From: Marsupella aquatica
Lineage: Eukaryota > Marchantiophyta
Assembly (NCBI GenBank): GCA_973895155.1
Contig: OZ316898.1
Span: 14,942,001 to 15,006,000 of the forward strand
Reading direction: 5' to 3'
DNA length: 64,000 nucleotides
A program made the position numbers and the translations under genes. Shown here piece after piece: positions 10,009 through 21,685 of the stretch. How positions within the stretch are numbered: the stretch's first letter is position 1; each line of letters begins with the position of its first letter. The notes under the pieces were generated by a model. The model had not been told where the DNA came from. It saw nothing but the letters and a program-made list of their open reading frames with translations, and did no database searches.

Positions 10009-11481
10009 TCAGACAATACCCGCATTTGATACAAGGTTGCTGACCTCAGTTAGAGTCAAGATTGGTTGGTTAACACATTGATCCATGTCGATATTCCTTT
10101 TGAAGATGTTTGCAAAGCACCAGTACAAGTGCTTGCACGGGAAGTAGGCTCTTCCCATAGACTCCCTGTACATGAAATCCTTGCAGGAGCAACTTGGGAA
10201 GACACAGATCTGTACGCAATGTATTGAAGTTTGGCCCCTGCAAGTGTTGTTCACCATGAGCCTCACGCCTGTAGCATTCCCTGTTTTGATTCTCCTCATT
10301 GATGTGCACACAATTGCCTCGGTCTTAGAATTACGGATACGTGTGGCAGCATACTTGGAGGTGTCTGACCTCCTTCGCCTTGCCTGGCCATTGCGTCGAG
10401 TACCACGCTCATTAGGCATTGTAGGATCTATCCGCTCTGGGTATGTGTTCAAATCCATTATGATGTCGCCAGCACTCACCAATTCATTCATAACATCTTC
10501 ACCAAAAATGACGTCCACTCCATTGTTGTGCAAGAACAGGACCTCTTCTTCTGTAAGATTAGTTCCACGAGAGACAGGAAACTTTGAAGGCAGTGGTGGT
10601 AAAACACCGGTAATAAATGGCAAAGATGATTTTGTGCAACACTGGTTGTTTGGGCAAAACCAATACGGATATGGAACACCTAGTTCATTAAATTTACTCC
10701 CAGCCAGCCAACAGATACCGACAACGCCTAATCCGCTTACTTTTAGTCCTGCCTCTCTGATAAATTGAGCACATACTCCCCGTTCCTTGCCTTTGAATGC
10801 ACCTCGACAACCGGGACTCTTACCAATCGTTGAGATGCGAGCCAAAAAGAACATGCCTGGAACCAAATCACTTTCCTGAACACGTCTTCTCACGGGCTCC
10901 GGACGTGGGGTTGACCTCGTCCTTCGGGGTTCCACAATGACAACATCTGGTTCGCCCGAGCCATGAGAGCCATCGGATGACAGATCCACAACTTCAGCAT
11001 CCTGGCTTTTCAAGTTTGCATCCCTATTTGCAATCCCCCTGAACTTCCTCTTCTTTGGTCTGGTTACCAAAACAATGTCAGGCCGGTGGGAATCTTCTAC
11101 TACAACATGATGGCCAGCAGCGGCCTTCCCGCGTTTCATCGGAACCTTTTCTACATCTCCGCTAAGTGGGTCCGCGGATGAGAACTCACGCAAGTGTGGT
11201 TGAGTTACAGCGGTGTTCAATTTTGGAAAGAAAGATTCTACATTCCCAACGGCAGTAGCATCTCAAAGTCGAAGTTCAAACAAGCTCGGTCCCCGTCCTT
11301 TCCTCCCACTAAGTTTGTAGTTCTTCAAAGCTCCATTCTGGCTCAACGCGCGAGATGCATCCAGGGTACAAGATTGTACTAACCCAACCTTTGTACTAGA
11401 TGAGGATTTACGCATAGATGCGTGTACCGACTCTGCCCCACTGTGGTTAGGCATGAGTGCTGCCTTTTCTCTGTCCATCTC

Positions 11482-11640
11482 CTGCAATATTGTTCCAGAA
11501 AACATATCAATTTTGGTCATTTGTTATGTTCTAGGCAACAGACAAAATAGGTGTATCAGAGCGTATCTCGGAGAGCTTCGCCGAGATTCGACGTGTTGAC
11601 GGATATCATGCATAGGGAGGGAAAGTGTTAAGACACTTAC
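11482..11640 (-). other. Phase-0 intron with hairpin in the MULE-like gene
   Basis: The donor is CTC|GTAAGTGTCT at 11,640 and the best acceptor ATATTGCAG|GAG at 11,482. Both sides are in phase 0. The intron holds a hairpin of the TCTCGGAGAGCTTCGCCGAGA type near 11,566-11,589. Confidence 0.6.
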
Positions 11641-13279
11641 GAGTCTCAAAAAGTTTCCCCATTGAGAAAACCGAACAATCCACCAAGACATCCACGTGGT
11701 GAGCTCCTTTGCTTTTCCTGGTAGCGCATTGCCCTCATTCCACCACGTTTTCAGCTTCTCAAAAACTCGATAGGCAAGAACTATATTACCGGCGTGCCGA
11801 AGTGAATCCAACAATTCTTTATGCTCGAATCTCTTACTTGGGACAATGTGCTTCTGCATTCTCTGTACTGATTGGGCCCAGTGAAATGCATCACACCTCT
11901 CTCTATGGGAATTTACCTTTCCATCCCAAAATTCATTGCGGATCGCATTCCACCCAGCAGCAGCATTATCAGCCATAAATCCACAAAACTGCACATTCTT
12001 CAGCCCATGTTCTTCACATACCCTCCTCATGACCTTCCATGCAGTTTGCAATGACTTGCTGTCTTATGAAACTAGCTCACAGACAAAGATGGTGCATAAG
12101 CCTCGATAGAAATGGTCATATACGTGTGCAGACATAGTGCACCATCTATTGTCAAGTATGCGGTGCATGACATCAGACATCACCCAAGAATGCTCAAGAT
12201 CCCCTCCTGGCTGCATTCTTCGAACAAGGTCCACTCCTGACCCGGGACCTTTTGTACTCATTTTAAAAATGTGCGGCCGCTCATTTGTTCCCACGTTCTG
12301 GGCTGGGAACAAAACACTTTGGATAAAAGGAAATTCAGTCTGCTTCCGCATCTCTAGTATCATGCTTACATCAGACGACACATGAGAGTATCTCTTGATG
12401 CTCCTGATCATCGAGCGGAAAACAGATTCGTCGCCCAGAATGGCCAACATTTCATCAAGGTCGTTTGCCTCCTCAGTGGTGACCATCTCAGCCACTGGGT
12501 CCTCAAAAATATCTTTAAGTTTTTGTACTGCTTCGACCTTGATCACAGACGGCCGTGCAGTAGGACTCCTCTTCAGTTCCTCCTCCACGAGATTACGCAC
12601 AAGTGATCTTTGATCTTTGTTGTGCGTGAACATTGCGGGATTGGTGTGATTTCCAACATGCATGGCAACACGAGACTTGTGACAGTAATTAAGGTCGTCC
12701 TTGGTTGGAGTGATGTAGTACATCTCACTTGGGCATCCAGCTATACACCTAGGAGGCCTCCTGCATAAGCTACAAATTACACTTGATGGGGGAACGTCGC
12801 ATCCAACAGGGAAAGGCAGCTCATTTGTGCCTGCTCGATCTCGGGTCCACTTTGCAGAATTGTGCTCTTTGCGCTCTTCAAAATTCTCACAATCCCTATG
12901 CATACAACGCAGAGAACCCAAACACTTCACAGTTTGGATCTTGTAAGAGTGACTGTTGTTGTTTAGCTTTGGGCCGATATTTGCTCCTGTCTCAATCAAC
13001 CTGCTCCACATGTAACAATCATTCTTTCGCTCCATGCCCAAAAAGAAACACCCCTTCGAGTATGGACCTGTAAAAGGTGGCAACTCAAAAACATGGTCTC
13101 CATCATACACTTCTGGTAATCGTTGAACTCTCTCCGGCAATTTTGTGCTCAAAATCTTACGAGCAGCTTGTACACATCGAGAGGTCCTTTTCCCGTGTAG
13201 CATGGCATGAACAACACTGACAAGGAACTCATCCTTCCATACTGAATTGCCTTCTCAAAGACCCTCTCTGAGAAGGAAT

Positions 13280-13870
13280 GCCTTTGATCGAGGTGTCTCC
13301 TTTGGTGGAGTATAAGCAGCTCCTCGATCCTCCCAAAATTGGGATGATGTAGACTCGGGTGTATTCGTCCGAGAAGGTTCACCATCTTGAAGACCCCCTC
13401 TAAGATTGAATGCACTTGATCGAGATTTCTCTTTCACTGGTGTATCACCATCTCCAAGATCCTCCCACATTTGGAATGAATTGGACCCAGGTGTACTTGT
13501 CCGAGGAGGTTCACCATCTCGAAGACCCCCTCTGAGATTAAATGCACTTGATCGAGGTTTCTCTTTCACTGGTGTATCACCATCTCCAAGATCCTCCCAC
13601 ATTTGGAATGAATTGGACCCAGGTGTACTTGTCCAAGGAGGTTCACCATCTCGAAGACCCCCTCTGAGATTGAATGCACTTGATCGACGTTTCTCCTTCA
13701 CTGGTGTATCCACATCTCCAACATCTTCCCACATATGGAATGAATTTGACCGAGGTGTACTCAATCGAGAAGGTTCACCATGTCGAAAACCCCCTCTGAG
13801 ATTGATTGCGCTGGGTCGAGGTGTCTCCTTCACTGGCTCATCTGCCTCTCCAACATCCTGCCACACTGGC
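13280..13870 (-). repeat. In-frame 126-bp tandem repeat (42 residues)
   Basis: About four and a half copies of a unit reading 'WEDLGDGDTPVKEKPRSSAF..' and 'LRGGLRDGEPPRTSTPGSNS' within the MULE-like gene. Length is kept in frame and the central copies are nearly identical, so expansion is recent relative to the stop codons elsewhere in the gene. Antisense frames are open here because of the repeat and are not genes. Confidence 0.8.
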
Positions 13871-14323
13871 GACGAATTTGAGTGGGGTCTACCAACTCGG
13901 TGAATGTCCTCCCAAAATTGGGACGATTTCTGACACGGTGTATTGTTCCATAATTCACTCGGTTCATCAATCTATGGGGAGTGTGCAAAATCTCCAAGAC
14001 CTTCACTAACATTGCATGAACTTGCTTTCTTTTTGCAGATAGTATAGGACACGCCACATTTCAGATACCACTCTCGCTCATCTCCATCGCCTTTGGATTC
14101 AGCAGAAGTGGACAGCCCATCTTCTCTCGTAAATCATGAAATCCCCTACCTTCAAACCAAATCGGCTTGCTACTTCATGCTCCTTAGTGACTCGAACACT
14201 GTCTCCCTCAATCTGACGAAAAACAACAACATCCCCGGTTACTGATCGGATTATCACAAGAGAAGCCATGTGTCCCAAATCCACACTGGGAATGTTAGTC
14301 CCCAGGCCTTCGGCTTTATACAT

Positions 14324-14738
14324 CAGACGTTAAAGTCTTGGTACCACTTTATGCCAATAATACCGCACTTTCAGGCTTAGAACTTGGGCGGTACATTAGA
14401 CGTTAAAGTACCCGTACTTTATGCCAAGAATACCGTTCCGGACAACGTGCGTACCATATAACGATTGTAGAATCTGGAGCGTACATATAACAATTGTACC
14501 ACAAAGAAGGTACCTATTTGCTAGCGGCCGCCAAGAAGGTATAGATTCTACACATGTACAAGGTACATATTTGCCAGCAGCCACCAAGAAGGTACATGCA
14601 AACTCTGGGGATGTAGTATATTCTCCAAGATTCCATCTGACCTTGCCTAAAACATTTCTTCTTCTTCCGTCGTGTGGCTTATAATCCCCTCTGCAAATAT
14701 GCCTGACTTGAAGGATGAATAAATAGCCTTCCGACTTC
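14324..14738. other. Spacer with two short duplications
   Basis: 'agacgttaaagt...ctttatgccaa.aataccg' occurs at about 14,326-14,372 and again at 14,399-14,434. 'aaggtac.tatttgc.agc.gcc.ccaagaaggta' occurs at about 14,505-14,540 and 14,560-14,595. No gene was seen. Confidence 0.6.
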
Positions 14739-14740
14739 CT

Positions 14741-16960
14741 ACTCGGCGAGGGTCTCTGACATGCGGTCGCGCTATCTGGCGAGCCTCTTTGTGGTGGATT
14801 AGGGACTTCCTCGGTCGTTGAGTGTCATTTACTTTTCATCCCAAGTCATTCTCGGCGGGGGTCTCCGAGATTCTGAGATGGATTCTCATAGACTTTTATC
14901 TAGAATCCTACTCAGCGAGGGTGTCTAACATGCGGTCGCGCTATCTAGCGAGCCTCTTTGTGGTGGATTAGGGACTTCCTCGATCGTTGAGTGTCATTTA
15001 CTTTTCATCCCAAGTCATTCTCGGCGGGGGTCTCCGAGATTCTGAGATGGATTCTCATAGACTTTTATCTAGAATCCTACTCGGCGAGGGTCTCTGACAT
15101 GCGGTCGCGCTATCTGGTGAGCCTCTCTGTGGTGGATTAGGGACTTCCTTGGTCGGTGAGTGTCATTTACTTTTCATCCCAAGTCATTCTCGGCGGGGGT
15201 CTTCGAGATTCTAAGATGGATTCTCATAGACTTTTACCTAGAATCCTACTCGGCGAGGGTGTCTGACATGCGGTCGCGCTATCTGGCGAGCCTCTTTGTG
15301 GTGGATTAGGAACTTCCTTGGTCGCTGAGTGTCATTTACTTTTCATCCTAAGTCATTCTCGGCGGGGGTCTCTGAGATTCTAAGATGGATTCTCATAGAC
15401 TTTTACCTAGAATCCTACTTGGCGAGGGTCTCTGACATGCGGTCGCGCTATCTGGCGAGCCTCTCTGTGGTGGATTAGGGACTTCCTCGGTCGCTGAGTG
15501 TCATTTACTTTTCATCCCAAGTCATTCTCGGCGGGGGTCTCCCAGATTTTGAGATGGATTCTCATAGACTTTTACCTAGAATCCTACTCGGCGAGGGTCT
15601 CTGACATGCGGTCGCGCTATCTGGCGAGCCTCTTTGTGGTGGATTAGGGACTTCCTTGGTCGTTGAGTGTCATTTACTTTTCATCCCAAGTCATTCTCGG
15701 CGGGGGTCTTCGAGATTCTGAGATGGATTCTCATAGACTTTTATCTAGAATCCTACTCGGCGAGGGTCTCTGACATGCGGTCGCACTATCTGGCGAGCCT
15801 CTCTGTGGTGGATTAGGGACTTCCTTGGTCGCTGAGTGTCATTTACTTTTCATCCCAAGTCATTCTCGGCGGGGGTCTTCGAGATTCTAAGATGGATTCT
15901 CATAGACTTTTACCTAGAATCCTACTCGGCGAGGGTGTCTGACATGCGGTCGCGCTATCTGGCAAGCCTCTTTGTGGTGGATTAGGAACTTTCTTGGTCG
16001 TTGAGTGTCATTTACTTTTCATCCCAAGTCATTCTCGGCGGGGGTCTCTGAGATTCTAAGATGGATTCTCATAGACTTTTACCTAGAATCCTACTTGGCG
16101 AGGGTCTCTGACATGCGGTCGCGCTATCTGGCGAGCCTCTTTGTGGTGGATTAGGGACTTCCTCGGTCGCTGAGTGTCATTTACTTTTCATCCCAAGTCA
16201 TTCTCGGCGGGGGTCTCCCAGATTCTGAGATGGATTCTCATAGACTTTTACCTAGAATCCTACTCGGCGAGGGTCTCTGACATGCGGTCGCGCTATCTGG
16301 CGAGCCTCTTTGTGGTGGATTAGGGACTTCCTCGGTCGCTGAGTGTCATTTACTTTTCATCCCAAGTCATTCTCGGCGGGGGTCTCTGAGATTCTAAGAT
16401 GGATTCTCATAGACTTTTACCTAGAATCCTACTCGACAAGGGTCTCTGACATGCGGTCGTGCTATCTGGCGAGCCTCTCTATGGTGGATTAGGGACTTCC
16501 TCAGTCGCTGAGTGTCATTTACTTTTCATCCCAAGTCATTCTTGGTGGGGGTCTCCGAGATTCTAAGATGGATTCTCATAGACTTTTACCTAGAATCCTA
16601 CTTGGCGAGGGTCTCTGACATGCAGTCGCGCTATCTGGCGAGCCTCTCTGTGGTGGATTAGGGACTTCCTCGGTCGCTGAGTGTCATTTACTTTTCATCC
16701 CAAGTCATTCTCGGCGGGGGTCTCCGAGATTCTGAGATGGATTCTCATAGACTTTTACCTAGAATCCTACTCGGCGAGGGTCTCTGACATGCGGTCGCGC
16801 TATCTGGCGAGCCTCTCTGTGGTGGATTAGGGACTTCCTCGGTCGCTGAGTGTCATTTACTTTTCATCCCAAGTCATTCTCGGCGGGGGTCTCCCAGATT
16901 CTGAGATGGATTCTCATAGACTTTTACCTAGAATCCTACTCGGCGAGGGTCTTTGACATT
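14741..16960. repeat. 169-bp satellite, 13 units of identical length
   Basis: The marker ATGCGGTCGCGCTATCT (with point variants) starts at 14,761, 14,930, 15,099, 15,268, 15,437, 15,606, 15,775, 15,944, 16,113, 16,282, 16,451, 16,620 and 16,789, so every spacing is exactly 169 bp. Each unit carries two hairpin-family motifs (TCGGCGAGGGTCTCTGA and TCGGCGGGGGTCTCCGAGA). Variants repeat with a period of four units: units 3-5 share their private variants with units 7-9 (GTGTCT, GGAACTT, TTGGCGAGG, CTCCCAGA). That is a 676-bp higher-order repeat. 169 bp is close to nucleosome spacing, as in many plant satellites. No coding capacity. Confidence 0.95.
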
Positions 16961-17164
16961 TAGTTTCCACCCTAAATTATTCTCGGTGGGGGTCTCTGAG
17001 ATGGACTCGGGTCATTTGGGCAACAATATTTGTACTCGGCGAGCCTCTCTGAGATGGTAGATTTGTACGGACACGCGATCCATACAAAATTACATTGTAA
17101 AAACATTGAAAAGTACTGTACGGTCAGTTTTTGCATGCACTTTTTTGTTCATCCTTGTATTTTG
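16961..17164. other. Transition between two tandem repeats
   Basis: A degenerate partial 169-bp unit, then unique AT-rich sequence. No gene was seen. Confidence 0.5.
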
Positions 17165-18182
17165 GCTAGGGTCTGACATCGAATGTGGGATAGAACCAAT
17201 TTGGGTCCTTCATTTGAAACGGAATACCCTTAATTTCATCTCGGAGAGGGTCTCTGAGAGACACAGTGTATGTTGTAGCTAACCCTTTGAAACTGTTAAC
17301 AGGGTCAACAAGTGGTGGCATCTGGCCAAAGTACGCCGACGACTCCATCTCAGAGAGGGTCACCGAGAGGCTGGGTCTCATTTGGCGACCTTTCTGAGCC
17401 AATATGCGATCTGGGAGAACTGCTCTCTAGCCACTTGGGGCACACGACTCCATCTCAGAGAGGGTCTCCGAGCGATTGGGTTGCAATCTCGCTTCCCTTT
17501 CCACCCAAGACGCGATTGACAATTTTTGCCGTTAGGCCGTTTGGGCCACACCACTCCATCTCAGAGAGGGTCTCTGACATTGGATGTTGGATAGAACCAT
17601 TTTGGGTCCTTCCTTTGAAACGGAATACCCTTAATTTCATCTCGGAGAGGGTCTCTGAGAGACACAGTGTATGTTGTAGCTAACCCTTTGAAACTGCTAA
17701 CAGGGTCCACAAGTGGTGTCATCTGGCCAAAGTACGCCCACGACTCCATCTCAGAGAGGGTCTTCGAGAGGCTGGGTCTCATTTGGCGACCTTTCTGACC
17801 CAATATGCGATCTGGGAGAACTGCTCTCTGGCCACTTGGGGCACACGGCTCCATCTCAGAGAGGGTCTCCGAGCGATTGGGTTGCAATCTCGCTTCCCTT
17901 TCCACCCAAGACGCGATTGACAATTTTTGCCGTCAGGCCGTTTGGGCCACACCACTCCATCTCAGAGAGGGTCTCTGACATCGGATGTTGGATAGAACCA
18001 ATTTGGGTCCTTCCTTTGAAACGGAATACCCTTAATTTCATCTCGGAGAGGGTCTCTGAGAGACACAGTGTATGTTGTAGCTAACCCTTTGAAACTGTTA
18101 ACAGGGTCCACAAGTGGTGTCATCTGGCCAAAGTACGCCCACAACTCCATCTCAGAGAGGGTCTCCGAGAGGCTAGCAACCT
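17165..18182. repeat. 401-bp tandem repeat, about 2.5 units
   Basis: 'gacat.g.atgt.ggatagaacc' begins at 17,175, 17,576 and 17,977, exactly 401 bp apart. Each unit includes several hairpins of the form TCTCAGAGAGGGTCTCTGA (8-9-bp arms, GGG loop). The third unit stops near 18,180. Open frames on both strands here are repeat artefacts. Confidence 0.9.
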
Positions 18183-18249
18183 TTTTGACCCAAGAAGCGT
18201 ACTTTTCTACCGTGAAGTTCGCTAGAGTGTTGGACTTTTTTCTACTTCT

Positions 18250-18295
18250 CATATTTTACCCTAAACCGTAAACCGTAAACCCTAAACCCTAAACA
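18250..18295. repeat. Interstitial telomere-like tract
   Basis: About five CCCTAAA/CCGTAAA units in a row, the same type as those at 8.9-9.8 kb. Confidence 0.85.
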
Positions 18296-19244
18296 TAATT
18301 GGCCACCTTTATTAAGTCTCCTCCAACAAACCCTCCTTGATCTTGTTGACTTGTGCTCTTCCATTTCCTCTTTGAGCTGACGCACCGAGATGTTGACACA
18401 TCTCAGTAGGCCTCGGAATGAAATGACAGCAAGGATCTCCTACATTCGGACTCATTTGAGTTGTAGGCCGAAGTCCCTAATTGTACCCTAAATGTATCCT
18501 AAACTCTCTCGTACTAGTGGTGGTCAGTACTCGCGTTAGCATTGTGTACTTTCTTGTTTGGGCCATTAACATGTACGTATCGAAATATAGTTAGGATCTC
18601 CCGTATCTATTGCGTACTTTAGTGTTGTGCAATACGTGCAGTACGTTATTCCTTGAAGTGGATGTCGTTCCTTCCTCGTCACTCTTCCACGGTGTGACAC
18701 CTTAGGTTTGGCGCTCGTCTTTATCACTAATCCTCGGACCTTCTCACTCTGCCTCACTCTTTTGCGTCCCTTACTCGTTCGCGCTCTAATTCGCGCTCTT
18801 CCTCAATCTTCGCATATTGGTCTGTGCAATCTCTCACTTCTCCGCGCTCACATCCGCGTTGTTCCTGCTCTTCTTCAGTCGTCCCACTCACGGTAAACTC
18901 TCCTGTGCAACCCTGTTATCATGTCTACTAGATTGCGTTGGTGTTTTGAGGCAGTGAGCGTGTGGTAGCTTCTCCGTGAGCGTTTAGGCAACATTTTCTT
19001 GTGCGCATTTGCGACAGTGATTTTTAGTGAACGTTGGTGATTCTCTCAGGTTTTTCTCTTGGCTCCCCCTTTTTCTTGATATGTAAAATCCATTTGTAGA
19101 TGAATCAAATGTGTGAGAGGCTGGACCCCATGTATCCTTGAAAACTGGCTCTCTCGGCGGGGCTCGTTGAGATCTTGTCAGGTTTATAGGTCGAGCTATT
19201 GCCAAGTAATAACTCTTTCATTTCTCATGTAATCTAAGGTCAAA
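18296..19244. other. Upstream region of the ParB-like gene, no gene seen
   Basis: Unique, pyrimidine-rich sequence around 18,700-18,900 with no protein-like frame. It could hold the promoter and 5' leader of the gene that follows. TTTATAG|GTCGAG and ATCTAAG|GTCAAAATG could be splice acceptors just before the likely start. Confidence 0.4.
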
Positions 19245-19958
19245 ATGCCAAAGAGGAAAGACTCGACTGGAGCTGGACCTGCCGACAGCCAAATTAACTT
19301 CTCAGGGGAGTAAGAAACCACGATCCAAGTCTCCTTTGCCAGTCACATCTCGATTGACGCGCTCACAGGGTGGTCCACTTATGGAGTCAATCGACTCTAG
19401 GAGGAAGTTTGAGCCAAAGCAGATATCATTTGAGCCTATTGGAGCGGCGGAATTGGCTGATATTGCTGAGAAGGGAGCCTGGGAGTCTATCATCTCCAAG
19501 TATGAGACAAAGTTTAGTAAGGATCTGCCCCGGATCCCCTTGTGCCGTCTCATGCCAATGGAGGCAGTGAGGAATCTTCAGGATGAGTCGGTTGCAAAAT
19601 TAAAAAAAGGATTCAAAGAGAGCAGCTATGTTGTGAAGCTCAGCGAGTTCCACATTACTGAGTTCAATGAAATTGGAGAAACGCAGACAGTGACAGACTT
19701 CAAGCCATTTTGGGACCCTCTATGGACTCAGCTCAATGAACAGTTTGAGCAAGAGTGCGATGCATCAGAGGAGTTCAAAGTCCTTAAGGACAAGATGTTT
19801 TGGGTTTTTGATGGAAACCACAGATACACAGCCTGGTCCGCAGTTGCTTCTGAGTATCCGGATCAATTGCAATACCATCCGTGCGTCAGATTCTCTCTTT
19901 TGAATGCTGGGAAGGACGGATTCAAGAAGGTTGAGCAAGCAATGCACGCTCTCAACTC

Positions 19959-20077
19959 GTAAGTACTCTCATTCGCGTCTTTTTGCAAAATGTGATTACC
20001 CGTTTGTGTAAACCTTGTGTGCCATCTTGGAGAGCCTCTCTGAAATTGCCGCTATGAGTACTGTTTGTCATTTTCAG
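19959..20077 (+). other. Phase-2 intron with one hairpin
   Basis: The donor is CTC|GTAAGTACT and the acceptor CATTTTCAG|GATAAG. The join restores frame (TC|G). It contains one ATCTTGGAGAGCCTCTCTGA hairpin at about 20,023-20,042. Confidence 0.85.
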
Positions 20078-21408
20078 GATAAGTGCAACTGTCGTGAAGA
20101 TGTCCTGGTTTAATGACGCTGATCGGGTTGCAAAGCTATTGAACACTCCATTGGAGGAGTACAGTTCGCTCATGTCAAAGGAGACAATGGAGGCTTTCAT
20201 GAAGGCCCAAAATCGAGGACATGGGAAGACTTGGTACTCGAAGAATATGAAAAAAGAAGCCGCTGTGTACATCATGTCTTGGTCAAACATTGAAGCGGGA
20301 CGAATCAATATCTCCAAGGAGATGGCACAAGACGCAGCTCGTGGGCACCCGTGGAGTGTGAAGAGAACTGAGGAGGAGACGGAGGCAATGATTATTGTTG
20401 CATGCAAGGCCTGGGACAACAAGTTCCCCAAGCTTGCGGCCTACGTGAATCCGGCCAATGGAGACCAGTTCATGCCGGTATGTTGGCAGCTGTATCACAA
20501 GTTGTCAAAGGACGCCAAGCAGGGTGTGATGAATGTACAGGTTGGCTTGGACAGGGTCCGCTTGTTTGCTGGGGCTTGGGTAACTGCAGAGTGCAGAGTA
20601 AAGCTATTGAAAGCTCATTTTGGAACGGAGGAGGAGAAGAGTATGTATCACCATCCATGTAGCAATGGTGATGCTGCAATTAGATCCTGGTTAGCGGTCT
20701 GGTCAATGTGGTGTTACATTGACCACGTTGGTTGTGTGATTTTGACCGATTTTGCTGCAAAGGCCTACCAAAGACAGGTGTACCGTGAGTTTTCCGGGAC
20801 AGAGGAGGAATTTGCAGAGCTATACAGAAGGCTTTATCGAGCTTATGTGCAAGAGAAATCACTGAAACTAGGCGGGGAAATTTGGATTGACGGAAAGGCC
20901 ACGGTCTTGTTAAAAGAATTGTGGAAAAAGCGAACAAAGAGGTGCGTGACAAGATTTCTAATCAATCAGGAGAACATGAATGCATCCGTATTGAAAGAGC
21001 TGCCATGGGCACTCACATCTTGGATGGAGCCGAAAGGGAGCCTTAGCATGTATCCATGTGATGGCCAAATTCCTAATGGCATAGTAGTCTGCGATTGGGA
21101 ACGTCAAAACTGCCCATGGTATATGGAATACCGTGACTGGAATACTTTTATCGATGACGTTGAGAAGGAGTGTGCAATGAAGCTGAAGGACCAACAGGAG
21201 CCTACAAATTACTACGATATATCCAAGCTACGACAATTGACGGACTCTATGCCCCAGGCAATAGCGTTGGAGGCCATAATCCCAATGGACCCAGCCTATG
21301 ATGGGAAAAAGGCCCGAAAGGAAGGAGACGAGAAGAAGGTCGACAAGGAACAATCCGCCGAGGCCAGTCAGTCAGATTCTATAAGCACTCCAACAAAGAC
21401 CCCATCAG

Positions 21409-21685
21409 GTATTACTCAATTCCTTTCAAATCAGGTGGTGGCTTGCATTGGAAAAAACCTTGGCTGGGTTGGCGAGGCTCGCCGAGATTAAGTGTCTGGT
21501 CCAGTCCAGATGTCGGCGAGGCTCTCCGAGATTAAGTGTCTGGTCCAGTCTAGATGTCGGCGAGGCTCGCCGAGATGAAGTATTAGTTGAGTAATAAGTT
21601 GCTTGCATATAATGAACCCGATCTTGGCGAGGCTCGCCGAGATGCAGTTGCCATCATGAAGCTCATCAATTTGCATCCTATGCAG
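21409..21685 (+). other. Phase-1 intron with four hairpins
   Basis: The donor is CATCAG|GTATTAC and the acceptor CCTATGCAG|GTCATG. Phase matches on both sides. It holds four copies of the TCGGCGAGGCTCGCCGAGAT palindrome (about 21,471, 21,512, 21,557 and 21,634). A shorter reading through the intron stops within the first copy. Confidence 0.85.

Larger units (their letters stand above)
10009..14323 (-). pseudogene. MULE-like transposase with SWIM finger (broken)
   Basis: One frame runs from about 14,100 to 10,009 across one phase-0 intron (11,482-11,640), interrupted by TAG 13,972-13,974, TGA 13,255-13,257, TAA 12,064-12,066 and TGA 11,263-11,265. In order: a 42-residue Ser/Pro/Gly-rich repeat region, a Cys-rich segment (12,733-12,924; KCLGSLRCMHRDC and ICSLCRRPPRC), a MULE-type catalytic part (FMADNAAAGWNAIRNEF then CDAFHWAQSVQRM, like the family's 'D(G/N)..A...A.' and 'C..H' motifs), and a C-terminal SWIM zinc finger CSC-x16-CKH (10,129-10,191). 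SWIM fingers are usual at the end of MULE transposases. A further open frame at 14,099-14,323 (ASLVIIRSVTGDVVVFRQI) probably belongs to the 5' end but is one base out of frame. No MULE TIRs were found nearby. Confidence 0.7.

Noticed and set aside
10172-10768. Plus-strand 198-codon frame
   Set aside because: Antisense of the SWIM-finger end of the MULE-like gene, which has recognisable motifs.
13406-13903. Plus-strand 165-codon frame
   Set aside because: Antisense of the 126-bp repeat in the MULE-like gene; the minus frame continues for kilobases.
17166-18252. Several 60-120-codon frames on both strands
   Set aside because: Repeat-derived, identical between 401-bp units and without protein-like features.
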